DNA from: Endozoicomonas montiporae CL-33
GTDB lineage: Bacteria; Pseudomonadota; Gammaproteobacteria; Pseudomonadales; Endozoicomonadaceae
Direction of reading: 5' to 3'
NCBI RefSeq assembly: GCF_001583435.1
Contig: NZ_CP013251.1
Location: 3,485,215-3,549,214, forward strand
Length of the DNA stretch: 64,000 nt
Numbering within the stretch: the first letter of the stretch is position 1; the number at the start of each line of letters is the position of its first letter. Made by a program: the position numbers and the translations under genes. Under the pieces are notes generated by a model, which had not been told where the DNA came from, did not search any database, and was given only the letters and a program-made list of their open reading frames with translations. Shown one piece after another: positions 42,204 to 51,455 of this stretch.

Positions 42204-43523
42204 ATGTTAATTCTTCAGTTCATTTTTCTTCTCCTGATGCTCTATCTGGGCAGCCGCTTTGGCGGTATTGGTCTGGGTGTTGTTTCCGGCATTGGCCTGA
42301 TGGTCAAAGTGTTTATTTTCAAAATGGCACCGGGGTCCCCTCCGGTGGACGTTATGCTGATCATCATGGCAGTGGTGACCTGTGCTTCCATTCTGGAAGC
42401 CGCTGGCGGTCTGAAATACATGCTTCAGGTGGCTGAGCGTATTCTGCGCAAGCACCCTGAGCGCGTTACGATTATCGCACCAATTGTGACCTACACCATG
42501 ACCCTGATGCTGGGTACCGGCCACGCCGTTTACAGCATCATGCCGATCATTGGTGACGTCGCCCTGAAAAACAAAATCCGTCCCGAGCGCCCCATGGCAG
42601 CGGCTTCCGTTGCTTCCCAGATGGGTATCACGGCCAGCCCCCTGTCTGCGGCTGTGGTGTTCTACCTGACCTCCATGAGCGAGCTGAGCAGCAGCATTAC
42701 CCTGTTCCATATTCTGGGCGTGACCATTCCTGCCACCTTCCTGGGAACCATGCTGATGTCTCTGTACAGCATGCGTCGAGGTGTTGAACTGGAAGACGAC
42801 AAAGAATACCAGCGTCGTATGCAAGATCCGGATATGCGCGAGAAGATCCTGTCTACCACAGCGACCTCTCTGGACGAAACACTGCCAGCTTCCGCCAGAA
42901 ACTCCGTTATGTTGTTTCTGCTGGCTCTGGCCTGCATTGTCGCAGTGGCCATGTTCCCGGCCGTGCGTACCGTACAGGGTGCTACCATTGGCATGTCCAC
43001 CATCATTCAAATGATGATGCTGGCCTTTGGCGGTATTATTCTACTGGTCACAAAAACACCGACATCCAAGGTACCTGAAGGCGTTGTCTTCAAGTCGGGC
43101 ATGGTTGCTGCCCTGGCTATCTTTGGTATTGCCTGGATGAGTGATACCTATTTCCGCCACGCCATGCCAACCTTCGAAACCAGCATTGTCGGCATGGTGC
43201 AGAACTACCCGTGGACATTTGCCCTGGCGATGTTTGTGGTATCAGTTGTAGTGAACTCTCAGGCTGCAGTTTGTCGCATGATGCTGCCTGTGGGCATGGC
43301 AATGGGTCTCCCGCCTGCGGTTCTGGTGGGCCTGATGCCTTCTTCCTACGGTTACTTCTTCATTCCGAACTACCCTTCCGATATCGCCACCTGTAACTTC
43401 GATGCTTCAGGTACTACCCGCATCGGTAAGTTCTACTTCAACCACAGCTTCATGGTGCCGGGTATCATCTCTGTCGGTTCCGCCTGTGTGATTGGCTACT
43501 TTATTGCCAACGCTATTTTCTGA
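42204..43523 (+). CDS. Anaerobic C4-dicarboxylate transporter, DcuA/DcuB family
   Basis: A 439-residue polytopic membrane protein of the Dcu family, exchanging fumarate, malate or aspartate for succinate. The ATG at 42204 matches the family N-terminus (MLILQFIFLLLMLYLGSRFGG). Family signatures include PPVDVMLIIMAVV, GTGHAVYSIMPIIGDVA, IRPERPMAAASVASQMGITASP and FIPNYPSDIATCNFDASGTT. Choice between DcuA and DcuB is not possible from sequence alone, although the PPVDVML region looks more DcuB-like. Confidence 0.92.
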   Translation: MLILQFIFLLLMLYLGSRFGGIGLGVVSGIGLMVKVFIFKMAPGSPPVDVMLIIMAVVTCASILEAAGGLKYMLQVAERILRKHPERVTIIAPIVTYTMTLMLGTGHAVYSIMPIIGDVALKNKIRPERPMAAASVASQMGITASPLSAAVVFYLTSMSELSSSITLFHILGVTIPATFLGTMLMSLYSMRRGVELEDDKEYQRRMQDPDMREKILSTTATSLDETLPASARNSVMLFLLALACIVAVAMFPAVRTVQGATIGMSTIIQMMMLAFGGIILLVTKTPTSKVPEGVVFKSGMVAALAIFGIAWMSDTYFRHAMPTFETSIVGMVQNYPWTFALAMFVVSVVVNSQAAVCRMMLPVGMAMGLPPAVLVGLMPSSYGYFFIPNYPSDIATCNFDASGTTRIGKFYFNHSFMVPGIISVGSACVIGYFIANAIF

Positions 43524-43548
43524 TAAACTCTGCCTTATTGTGCCTGGG

Positions 43549-43578
43549 TGCCCGGGTCTGCTTAGTCAGATCCGGGCA
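43549..43578 (+). terminator. Hairpin after the Dcu-family transporter gene
   Basis: TGCCCGGGTCTG (43549–43560) pairs with CAGATCCGGGCA (43567–43578) around a 6-nt loop, 26 bp after the stop. The stem is strong but no T-run follows, so termination may be incomplete. Confidence 0.55.
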
Positions 43579-43655
43579 ATGCTGCTACTTGCATTTGAAG
43601 ATTTCCCTGAAGAAACTGTGTAGGATAAAAAATACACCGTCAGAAGGGCTCTACC

Positions 43656-44432
43656 ATGTTCAAAGCAGCACGGATCGCTGTACTTCTTCTCATTCTTATT
43701 GTGGTGGGTGGTAAAACCTGGCTGACACAAAAGCACAGCATAAGCTGGGAACACCCCCTTTATGTCGCTGTTCATCCATTCAGCGGTGACAATTCGGAAA
43801 AAACCAAACGCTACATTGCACAACTGGACCCGATAGATTTTGCTGGCATGGAGAGATTTCTGGCAAAGCAGGCGCAAGCCTACGGTGTCGATATTGATCA
43901 GCCTATTTCAATGTATCTTGCAGAACCATTGAGCAGCAGCCCTCCGGAACAGCCGGACAGAAGCAGCACACTGGCTATCATGCTCTGGTCATTAAAGTTC
44001 CGCTACTGGAACTGGCAAACCAAAAGAAACAGTTCCCAGGCAGACGCAGACATTCATCTTTATGTCGTCTATTTTGACCCCGATTCAACCCCTGTCCTGC
44101 AACATTCCATTGGCATGCAAAAAAGTATGGCTGGCATTGTCAACGCCTATGGCGACAGACGTTATACCGGCAGCAACCATGTGGTGATGACACATGAATT
44201 ACTGCACACCCTCGGCGCTACCGATAAATACAACCTGCAAACCGGCTTACCTCAATTCCCTGAAGGCTATGCCGAACCCGGGAAAAAGCCGCTGTACCCG
44301 CAACGCTACGCAGAGATCATGGGCGGACACATTCCAATTGATACAAACAACAAGAAGATGCCCACAAGCCTGAGACAAATCACGATTGGCTGGCATACCG
44401 CCAGAGAGATCAACTGGGTTCAGGCGGAATAG
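43656..44432 (+). CDS. Membrane-anchored or secreted HExxH zinc metallopeptidase-like protein
   Basis: A 258-residue protein with an N-terminal hydrophobic segment (IAVLLLILIVVGG) acting as signal or anchor. The zinc motif HELLH is at 180–184, followed by LGATDKY with an acidic residue at 190 that could be the third ligand. The chain around it (VVMTHELLHTLGATDKY) is convincing for a zincin. Family not identified; substrate unknown. It is convergent with, and overlaps by 23 bp, the truncated orphan gene. Confidence 0.7.
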   Translation: MFKAARIAVLLLILIVVGGKTWLTQKHSISWEHPLYVAVHPFSGDNSEKTKRYIAQLDPIDFAGMERFLAKQAQAYGVDIDQPISMYLAEPLSSSPPEQPDRSSTLAIMLWSLKFRYWNWQTKRNSSQADADIHLYVVYFDPDSTPVLQHSIGMQKSMAGIVNAYGDRRYTGSNHVVMTHELLHTLGATDKYNLQTGLPQFPEGYAEPGKKPLYPQRYAEIMGGHIPIDTNNKKMPTSLRQITIGWHTAREINWVQAE

Positions 44433-45540
44433 AGTCCAATTTAATGGTTTTATAAAGATTTAATCGATAGGCATTTAAAATATCGACCAACCTGCGAACC
44501 AGCCAATCGATTTGATCTTTGCTGATCTGATACCACGTACTGTCCGATGAAAGTTGAAGCACTGCAGAGTCAGGGGCAGAACCCGGACAAAAGTTCATAT
44601 AGGCCACAGCATTCCCAAAGGCATCTTCTGCCTCAAAAGACAATAGAAAACAATGCTTCATTTCGCTCAGCTTCGTCATTGTTTGACCGCAAGTCTGATC
44701 ATACAAAGTACAGGTAGGCGTAACTTTTGCCAGATTCTTCTTTTCAGCACCGGTAAAAAGCGTATTATCAAAAGTCGTCTCAGCCTTTTGCAACTTCACC
44801 AAAGCCGTACTGTTTACAAATGCAAGAATAAGATGATTGAACAACGCCATATCCAGTGAAATTTTAAAGTACTCTTTAGCTGGATAACCAAAAGAAACCT
44901 CTGAATTAGCCTGAGCCTGATGGAAGCCGTATAAAAAACTACCGCAATAGGAATAATTGTCCAGAAATACGTCTTGTCCTGTATATTTCCTTAAAAAATA
45001 ATAATAAGCGCCTTTGTCACCAAGCATCGAGTCCGATAGAGTTTTCAGTGCATAGCCAGCTATCACCCATGCTCCACTATTTTTTAATGATGAAGCTAAA
45101 ACACTCAGATCGTGGCTATTCTTTTTAAAAACGCCATCTACTTTATAATTTGTTATTTTTTTACCAAATGTTTCAATAGGCTTTCTCTTTATATACCAGC
45201 CTTCAATGTCACCTAGCTCTCTTTTTACGATTACTCTGACCGCCGCATACTTTGCCACCTTAAATGCTGAACGAAGCTCCTGATGATACATAAAACCGTT
45301 GTAGCCAATAAATCCAAGAGCAGCCAGAGCTGCGTTATCCCAGTGATGATAAATAAACTCTGACCAGGACATATTGATTTTTGAAAAAGCGTAAGAAAGA
45401 TCCCTGGCCTCATCAACACTTAAGCAACCACCGGATGCACAATCACTTTGAGTAAGCATTGAAAGGCCATTTTTAACATCAGATGAAAGAGATAATGAGT
45501 CAAGAAACTCTGTTCGAACATCATCGTCTAATTTGTGCCT
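44410..45540 (-). pseudogene. Orphan protein gene, 5'-truncated by an ISNCY-like element
   Basis: An open frame of about 376 codons of unknown function. The first ATG is at 45459 (349 residues), but the same frame stays open for 24 more protein-like codons (ending DVRTEFLDSLSLSSDVKNG) up to the left end of the insertion sequence. The real N-terminus has therefore probably been lost. There are two Cys-rich spots (SDCASGGC near the start, CTLYDQTCGQ near residue 255) and one weakly hydrophobic helix (NAALAALGFIGYNGF). No matching 5' part is found beyond the element. Confidence 0.6.
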
Positions 45541-47114
45541 GTCCGGAAACCCTCAAGCACTTGAATACAGAAGCCTGCAGCCCCATATAGTTCATGAAGA
45601 TTTCCCAAAACAGGCTGTTTTTCTCAATTTATGCGCCAAACCATCAACCCACAAATGCAGCTGGGAGAGATTGATATCTCTGCCATCACCTTCGACGCCA
45701 AATCGAGGGACGATATTCCCCGGCTATTGCGGGCTTTACAGCACATATGGACAAATATCGAACTGCGTAATCAGGTTTTTCAGGTACTCGATACCATGAC
45801 CACCACTGACCAGAACAATGGTCGTCCCGGTATGGAGTTCTGGAAAATACTGGTGCTTGGCACACTTCGTTTGGTTACTAACTGCGACTACGACCGTCTG
45901 AGAGAGCTTGCCAATGAACATGGTTCTCTTAGACAAATGCTTGGCCACGGTCCTTACTGTACGCGCTCTTACCATATACAGACATTGCAGGATAATATCA
46001 GCCACTTCACCCCTGAAATTCTCGATCAGATCAATCAGGTCGTCGTGGCAGCAGGCCATATGCTGGTTAAAAAAAAGACGAACCGTTACATGGCCGTGCC
46101 GATTCGTTCGTAGTTAAAACCGATGTCCACTTCCCTACGGATATCAGCCTGTTGAGCGATGCTTGCCGTAAAAGTATCGAGTTTGCATCAACCCTTGCTG
46201 AACAATACCAGCTTCCGGGGTGGCGCCAGCGTGAATATCTCAAGAATCAACACCGTAAGCGTTACCACAAAGCGCGGAACCTGAAACACTCCGGCGCTTC
46301 CTGTGAGCTGAAAAAGCGCCTGCGACAGCACGATATTGAGATGGCTCATGTTGAGTACATCAAGTACAGCAGCGCCGTTCTGCACAAGGCGGAAGTGACC
46401 TTGTCTTTGTTGGTGAAGAAACAACCCGATGAACCAAGGCTGGAAAATCTCAAATACCACATTGCTCACGGCAAGCACCAGATAGCTCTGATTTACCGGC
46501 GAGTTATTGAGCACGAACAGATTCCCCATAGCGAGAAGATATTCTCGATTTTTGAACCACACACCGAGTGGATCAGCAAAGGCAAGGCCGGTACACCGGT
46601 AGAACTGGGGCTACGAGTTTGCGTGCTACAGGATCAATTTGGTTTTACTTTGCATCATCAGGTCATGCAAAAGCAAACAGACGACCAGGTTACTGTACCT
46701 ATGGCAGAAGATGCTAAAAAGCGGTTTCCAGCATTGAATCAGGTGAGCTACGACAAGGGTTTCTGGAGCCCGGACAATCTTGAGAAGTTGGAAGCTCTTC
46801 TTGAACGTCCGGTTCTGCCCAAGAAAGGCAGACTGTCAGCCAGTGACAAAAAGCGTGAAACCCATCTGGAATTTATCCGGGCAAAAAGAAAACACTCAGC
46901 CGTGGAGTCGGATATAAATGCATTGGAATCCAACGGCCTCGATAAGTGTCCGGATAAAGGCATTGAGGGCTTTAAGCGATACGTTGCACTGGCTGTTGTT
47001 GCCGGCAATCTGAAACGGTTGGGCAAACTTCTTCTGACCAGAGATCGTCAATAGCTTTTCAGCCAGCTACCGGTCAGTTTTTGTTTTATCACGCCTGGCA
47101 TGAGGGTTTTGCAC
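45540..47114 (+). mobile_element. ISNCY-like insertion sequence
   Basis: About 1.57 kb carrying a two-frame transposase. Similar inverted end sequences are seen: AAACCCTCAAGC at 45547–45558 and, on the opposite strand, AAACCCTCATGC around 47097–47108. Exact ends and target duplication were not resolved. It cuts the orphan gene to its left. Confidence 0.65.
45631..47054 (+). CDS. ISNCY-type transposase in two frames (possible -1 frameshifting)
   Basis: The first part (45631–46113) has the ISNCY N-terminus (MRQTINPQMQLGEIDISAI, SRDDIPRLLRALQHI, PGMEFWKILVLGTLRL). The second part, continuing in the -1 frame to 47054, is the catalytic half (ISLLSDACRKSIEF, IFEPHTEWISKGKAGTP, SYDKGFWSPDN, NLKRLGKLLL). 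The join is at an A8 run: zero-frame codons AAA AAA AAG at 46069–46077 contain the slippery heptamer A-AAA-AAG, and the -1 frame then reads KKDEPLHGRADSFVVK, which is intact transposase. It is either programmed frameshifting or an A-tract indel. Confidence 0.8.
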
Positions 47115-47143
47115 GCTTCAGAAGTGGCATTTTTGCTTTTACT

Positions 47144-47370
47144 TCACGCTGCTGAGTACAAAAAATAGCCTCTACTTGCCATAACAGTAGAATTCAGCTG
47201 CGATGGGTGCATGACAGCCAGAATTCGCTGCGAATTTTCTGAGGTTTTCTGAAAGGCACTACTTAACGAACCTTTAGGCCGACCCGCCTGTCTCCCCTGT
47301 GCTTTCGCCCGTGCAAGCCCTTCTTTTGTGCGTTCAGAAATCAAATCCCGCTCAACTTGGGGTATCGGGC
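47144..47370 (-). pseudogene. Serine recombinase (resolvase/invertase) remnant
   Basis: The minus strand encodes IPQVERDLISERTKEGLARA and KAQGRQAGRPKGS, the distal end of the catalytic domain and the hinge of small serine recombinases. The N-terminal catalytic Ser region is missing and the normal helix-turn-helix is replaced by unrelated sequence. It is therefore a fragment without function. Confidence 0.7.
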
Positions 47371-47473
47371 GCTTAGTATCAGTTAAATGTATACCGAAAA
47401 ACCTGATTCACACGTCGCTCTAAGGTTTAGAGACTATTTTTTGATTGGTGTATACACCAAAGCGATACCCCAA
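47357..47473. repeat. 11-bp inverted repeats bounding 117 bp
   Basis: TTGGGGTATCG (47357–47367) and CGATACCCCAA (47463–47473) are perfect inverted repeats around a non-coding AT-rich interior. The left copy lies where the resolvase frame breaks off. This could be a small non-autonomous element or transposon end. Confidence 0.45.
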
Positions 47474-47499
47474 TTAAAAACCCCCCTGCAAGCCTTTAG

Positions 47500-47892
47500 T
47501 ACCAAGGGTTAATCAGTGAAAGTTCATCAGGAAGACCGATAAACCAGCCTTGTTTGGGGTACTTTTCGGTACTAGCAATAAGGGCGCGCATTGCCAAGAA
47601 GGCGATTAAGAAGTTTACTCTGGTATCAATGGAAAAGGAGCCCAAAGCGGTACAAGGAACTGCGAAAGTAGGGAATCAGTGACAAACTGACAAGGCAAAC
47701 GGTAGCTTCAGGAAAAGGGCACTGGCGAATGAGCCGGAGTCCAGCTCTACATATGGCGCTACCGAATAGTTGGTTTGACGGGTTAGGATTGATCAGGTTG
47801 TTGGCTGCTTAACTGGCCGAACCGCGTAGTACGGACCCGTACGCTGCGTGGTGTGGGAGGAGCGTAGCTGTGAGGCTACGCCCTATCCCGAT
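47500..47892 (+). ncRNA. Group II intron 3' remnant (domains V and VI, no ORF)
   Basis: At 47819–47853 a 34-nt segment starting GAACCGCGTAGTACGG folds exactly like group II domain V: a lower helix of 8 pairs, a 2-nt bulge (GC), and a 5-bp upper helix closed by a tetraloop. It is followed by GGTGTGGGAGG and a domain VI-like hairpin (GCGTAG/CTACGC) ending CCCTATCCCGATT, as at the 3' ends of bacterial group II introns. No reverse transcriptase or maturase frame is present upstream; the 5' limit is uncertain. Confidence 0.6.
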
Positions 47893-48062
47893 TAGCTCTT
47901 GAGTAGTTCGCAGCAAGCTGCGGGGAATTAGACCCAAGGCTTCGCATTAAAAAACGAATGAAACAAAGGAACTTTACTGAAATCAGCCAATCTATACCTC
48001 CGTCAGGCAAGATCTGCTTATCTTGCCCTGAACCTGACATTAAGAGATTAAGGAGAATAACG
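47893..48062. other. Spacer upstream of the split orphan gene
   Basis: It contains a small palindrome (CGCAGC-AA-GCTGCG, 47909–47922) just after the intron remnant and the leader of the next gene, with AGGAG at about 48051. I see no other gene in it. Confidence 0.4.
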
Positions 48063-49393
48063 ATGTCATTTCCTATTTCAAGCCATTGTGACTCAATCTA
48101 TGGTTGTTCTGGTACTCTACCAGAACAACCCACCGAATTTGACGAAGAAAAACGATGGGATTGCCGAAAGGTAAGAAAAAACATTCCCAGCAAAAACAGT
48201 AAAATAAAACCGCCTGCAGTCCGTGGTAAAAACTTTTCTGATATGTCGATAACAGAGCGCTTCGTTTTTGTTCTTAGTCTTTTGTCAGGTTTACAGTGCG
48301 TGTCTGCACAGAGCAGTAGAAAAAGTGACATTTGCAGTGTGGCCACCCCAACTAACAGTGAACTCAACACTTGCCCAAAAGCTGGCTTTTCAGACTGGGT
48401 CGCAACGTTAGAGAAAACCGGCCGAAAAGATGATTCACTGGCAGAGTATCTGGCAGATAAGTGCTCAGCATCCAAAGTAACAACCCGCAAAAAAAGATCT
48501 GCACCTAAAAGAAAAAGTCAGCCTCAATCCTGTCTCAAACCAGACCTGATGGAGCAGATCGGTCCAGTGGGCAGAATGACCGGTGTATATAAAAAGTCAG
48601 ATGAGACCAGCATAGTGCTTGGCATTAAGAACCCTGAAACAGTTCATGTGATGAAAAAATATAAAGACCTTGTCAGTCTGGAATTCAAGACATTACAGTT
48701 AAAAAAGATTCTGGAACAGATTAATCAATACATCACTCAGAACAACAATGATTTTGGAATGCTTTCTTACGATGAGAAAGAACACGTTGTTAAAAATATG
48801 TACTATACCTTTCCTTTAACTACCTGTGTAAAAGGCCTATTTGATGAACTCGACAGCTACGATACGGCATTAAAAGAAATTTTCATGTACCAGAAAGAAT
48901 TAGGAGATTATAAAGCCTATGCCAAAGAACTGGATGGATTAATAAAAGGACGCAATGTCGTATTGTCGAGATTATTAAAATCATTAAAAAATGATCTTAA
49001 TACATTGAAAAGATATACATCAGCCGCATTAAAATTTAATAGCGACAGTAAAGGAAGTAATTTTAAAAAACACAAAAAATACATTGATTCTCAGTTTAAA
49101 AAATTAGAAGCTGTTATTAGTCCTGCAGAAATAAAAAGGCTTTTCCAACAATGCTTGAAGAATCAAAAAAAATGCCATGACGAGAAAAAGCAGGCTGAAG
49201 CCAAAGAGATTGCTGAAAGAGTCAGAGCCAGGAGAGAAGCAAACAAGAAGAGCCTTGGTATGAAGTTACTTAATTTATTTTCTGTAACTTACTTAGTATC
49301 TCTGATGAGCCTGATAGGTTCTTCACTTGTAATAATTCCTTTACCAAGAAAAATAACCCGTTACTTCGCCTCCAGAAAAAAAATAGATACTAG
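48063..49393 (+). pseudogene. Orphan membrane protein, 5' segment (interrupted by IS1380-type copy 1)
   Basis: The first 443 codons of an unrecognised gene. The ATG at 48063 has a clear AGGAG site; an in-frame ATG at 48243 would give a classical signal peptide (MSITERFVFVLSLLSGLQCVSA). A Lys-rich helical region with coiled-coil character fills the centre, and a membrane segment (LVSLMSLIGSSLVIIPL) lies near the end. The frame continues into the insertion sequence and stops at its TAA. Removing the element and one CTAG copy joins this segment in frame to 51118. The region is AT-rich compared with the core genes. Confidence 0.75.
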
Positions 49394-51113
49394 CCCGAAT
49401 ATTTCATAAAAGGAGGCAAGTTCCGCCCAATCACTTGATATAATTGGGTCGAACAAAAGAAAGCTTCGGAAGAAGCAAACCGGAACTTGCCATGCCCAAA
49501 TCTACACAAGAACAGCTTCGTTTTCATCCCTCAAATGGAAAAACCATCCGGGCAGACTTCAATGGTGGGGAGTTATCTTCTGACTTTGGCACTCTGCTGC
49601 TACGGGAAACCATTCTGCAGAGCGGTCTTATCTGCAAAATGACTGATGCCATCAATGACAGACGCCATCAATCCTATATCGACCACTCCCTGAAAGAACT
49701 TCTGGTTCAGCGGGTTCTGCAAATGGCCTGCGGCTATGAAGATGCCAACGACAGTAACCGTTTGCGTAAAGACCCTATGTTCAAACTGGCCACTGGTCGC
49801 AATCCGTTGGACAGCGATAACCATCTCGCATCAGCGCCCACTTTTACCCGGCTGGGACAATCTATGACCCGCTCCGACATTTACAGGATGGCTGAAGCAT
49901 TTGTGCATCACTTTATCAGCAGTTACAAGCTGCCACCTCCGGTGATCGTTATCGATCTTGATCATACACCGGCCATTACTCATGGTGGCCAGCAGATGAA
50001 CCTGTTTAATGCCAAATATCAGGACTACTGCTACTTGCCCCTGATGATTTTTGAGGGACTCAGCGGCAAGCTGATTACGGCGATTCTTCGTCCGGGGAAA
50101 ACCCCAACGGGCAAGGAAAATGCAGCCATTCTCGAACGGGTCATTCGGCTGCTTCGGAAAAAGTGGCCGAAAACCCATCTACTGGTTCGGGGAGACAGCC
50201 ACTTCGCTCAACCGGAGTTAATGTGGGTGGTTCAGAATGCCCCTCATTCGGATTATGTCCTGGGCAAAGGTGCAGGCCACAAAACGGCTTTGCGGCCAAA
50301 AGCCAAAGAGTTGTTGGATGAAGCGCGTCAAGCTCTGAAGGTCAAGACTGAGCTGGCAAGACTGAACAACATGCCAGAACCTGATCGGCTCAGACTTTAC
50401 GGGGAAGCAGAATACCAGGCCAAGAGCTGGAAAGGTCTCGATACCCGGATAATTTACAAGGCGGAGGTCAACCAAAAAGGCGACAACCCTCGTTTCATTG
50501 TGACGTCGATGAAGGAAGCTTCTCCAGAGGTAATTTATGAAGAGCTTTACTGTCCAAGAGGACAGGATGAGAACTTCATCAAACATCTGAAAAGTGATCT
50601 GTCCGGCGACAGATTGTCCGATCAGGGCTTTTTGGCTAACCATTTGAGAATGTTTTATGCCTGTGCCGCTTATGTTTTGCACTATGAGTTAAGAACCAAG
50701 ACTTTGAAAGGTACGGAGCTGGAAAAAGCGCAGCCATCAACGGTGATCATGAAGCTCTGTAAAGTTGCAGTCAAAGTGGTTGAATATAAAGACCGAATTA
50801 AACTTCATCTGCCGCGTAGCTGCCCATTCAAGAGGCTTTTGCAGCATGTGACAGAAGTCTTTTACCAGATGCCGATACTTCGACCGGGGTAGCAACTTTC
50901 ATAAGACTCAATCAAGGTACATAGCAACCAGATGAAAGAGCCTTGGGGCTTTCCGTTATCCTGAAATAGCAGGATTCGTTGATTAGCGTCTAATCTGTAA
51001 GCAAGTATGGGCTGCAATGTCTTTCACATGGTTAACAGAGCAACAGGCTTGCGGAAAAGTCCAAAATTAAGAGGATGGGATGGTAGTTGCTGCTTGTTTA
51101 TGAAATATCCGGG
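49394..51113 (+). mobile_element. IS1380-type insertion sequence, copy 1
   Basis: 1,720 bp with terminal inverted repeats CCCGAATATTTCATAAA (left) and CCCGGATATTTCATAAA (right, reversed). It is flanked by the 4-bp duplication CTAG at 49390–49393 and 51114–51117. Family and duplication length agree with IS1380. It is nearly identical to copy 2. Confidence 0.93.
49492..50892 (+). CDS. IS1380-family transposase (copy 1)
   Basis: 466 residues from the ATG at 49492; an in-frame TTG at 49444 would add 16. The DDE-type core is visible: VIDLDHTPAITHGGQQ, LLVRGDSHFAQPELM and the C-terminal QDENFIKHLKSDLSGDRLS with the final Glu. It ends inside the right end region of the element. The frame is intact. 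Confidence 0.92.
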   Translation: MPKSTQEQLRFHPSNGKTIRADFNGGELSSDFGTLLLRETILQSGLICKMTDAINDRRHQSYIDHSLKELLVQRVLQMACGYEDANDSNRLRKDPMFKLATGRNPLDSDNHLASAPTFTRLGQSMTRSDIYRMAEAFVHHFISSYKLPPPVIVIDLDHTPAITHGGQQMNLFNAKYQDYCYLPLMIFEGLSGKLITAILRPGKTPTGKENAAILERVIRLLRKKWPKTHLLVRGDSHFAQPELMWVVQNAPHSDYVLGKGAGHKTALRPKAKELLDEARQALKVKTELARLNNMPEPDRLRLYGEAEYQAKSWKGLDTRIIYKAEVNQKGDNPRFIVTSMKEASPEVIYEELYCPRGQDENFIKHLKSDLSGDRLSDQGFLANHLRMFYACAAYVLHYELRTKTLKGTELEKAQPSTVIMKLCKVAVKVVEYKDRIKLHLPRSCPFKRLLQHVTEVFYQMPILRPG

Positions 51114-51117
51114 CTAG

Positions 51118-51315
51118 TCGTATATTGAAAAAAATAATCGAAGATACGAAAACAAAGATACCAAAAAACTTTGAAAAATCTATGAATGAGTGTGATCGTG
51201 CAGAAGCAACAAAAAATATAAACCCGGCAAGCAGTAATTTAAAGCTGTATCCTGAGGGCTGGAAGCAGGCAAGTCTATCGAAATATCTTGATGTACGACA
51301 GGCTAAGCCAAAAAA
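51118..51315 (+). pseudogene. Orphan membrane protein, middle segment
   Basis: 66 codons (SRILKKIIEDTKTKIPKN onward to DVRQAKPKK) that continue the frame of 48063–49393 once IS copy 1 is removed. It then runs into the 133-bp MITE, whose TIR supplies a premature TAA. Basic and helical in character. Confidence 0.75.
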
Positions 51316-51448
51316 GGGGTGCAATTAAAAGTGTTCCTGACATGTTAGGTTTTCCATTTTTTAAAGCCCTAACCCTGCAGAAATGCTCGGAACAAAATTC
51401 CGAAAAATCATGATTTCAGCATTCTCGGAACACTTTTAATTGCACCCC
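51316..51448. mobile_element. 133-bp MITE with 22-bp terminal repeats
   Basis: The ends are perfect 22-bp inverted repeats (left 51316–51337 beginning GGGGTGCAATTAAAAG; right 51427–51448). The element is flanked by the 7-bp duplication CAAAAAA (51309–51315 and 51449–51455). There is no coding capacity. It belongs to no element whose transposase is visible in this window. Confidence 0.88.
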
Positions 51449-51455
51449 CAAAAAA

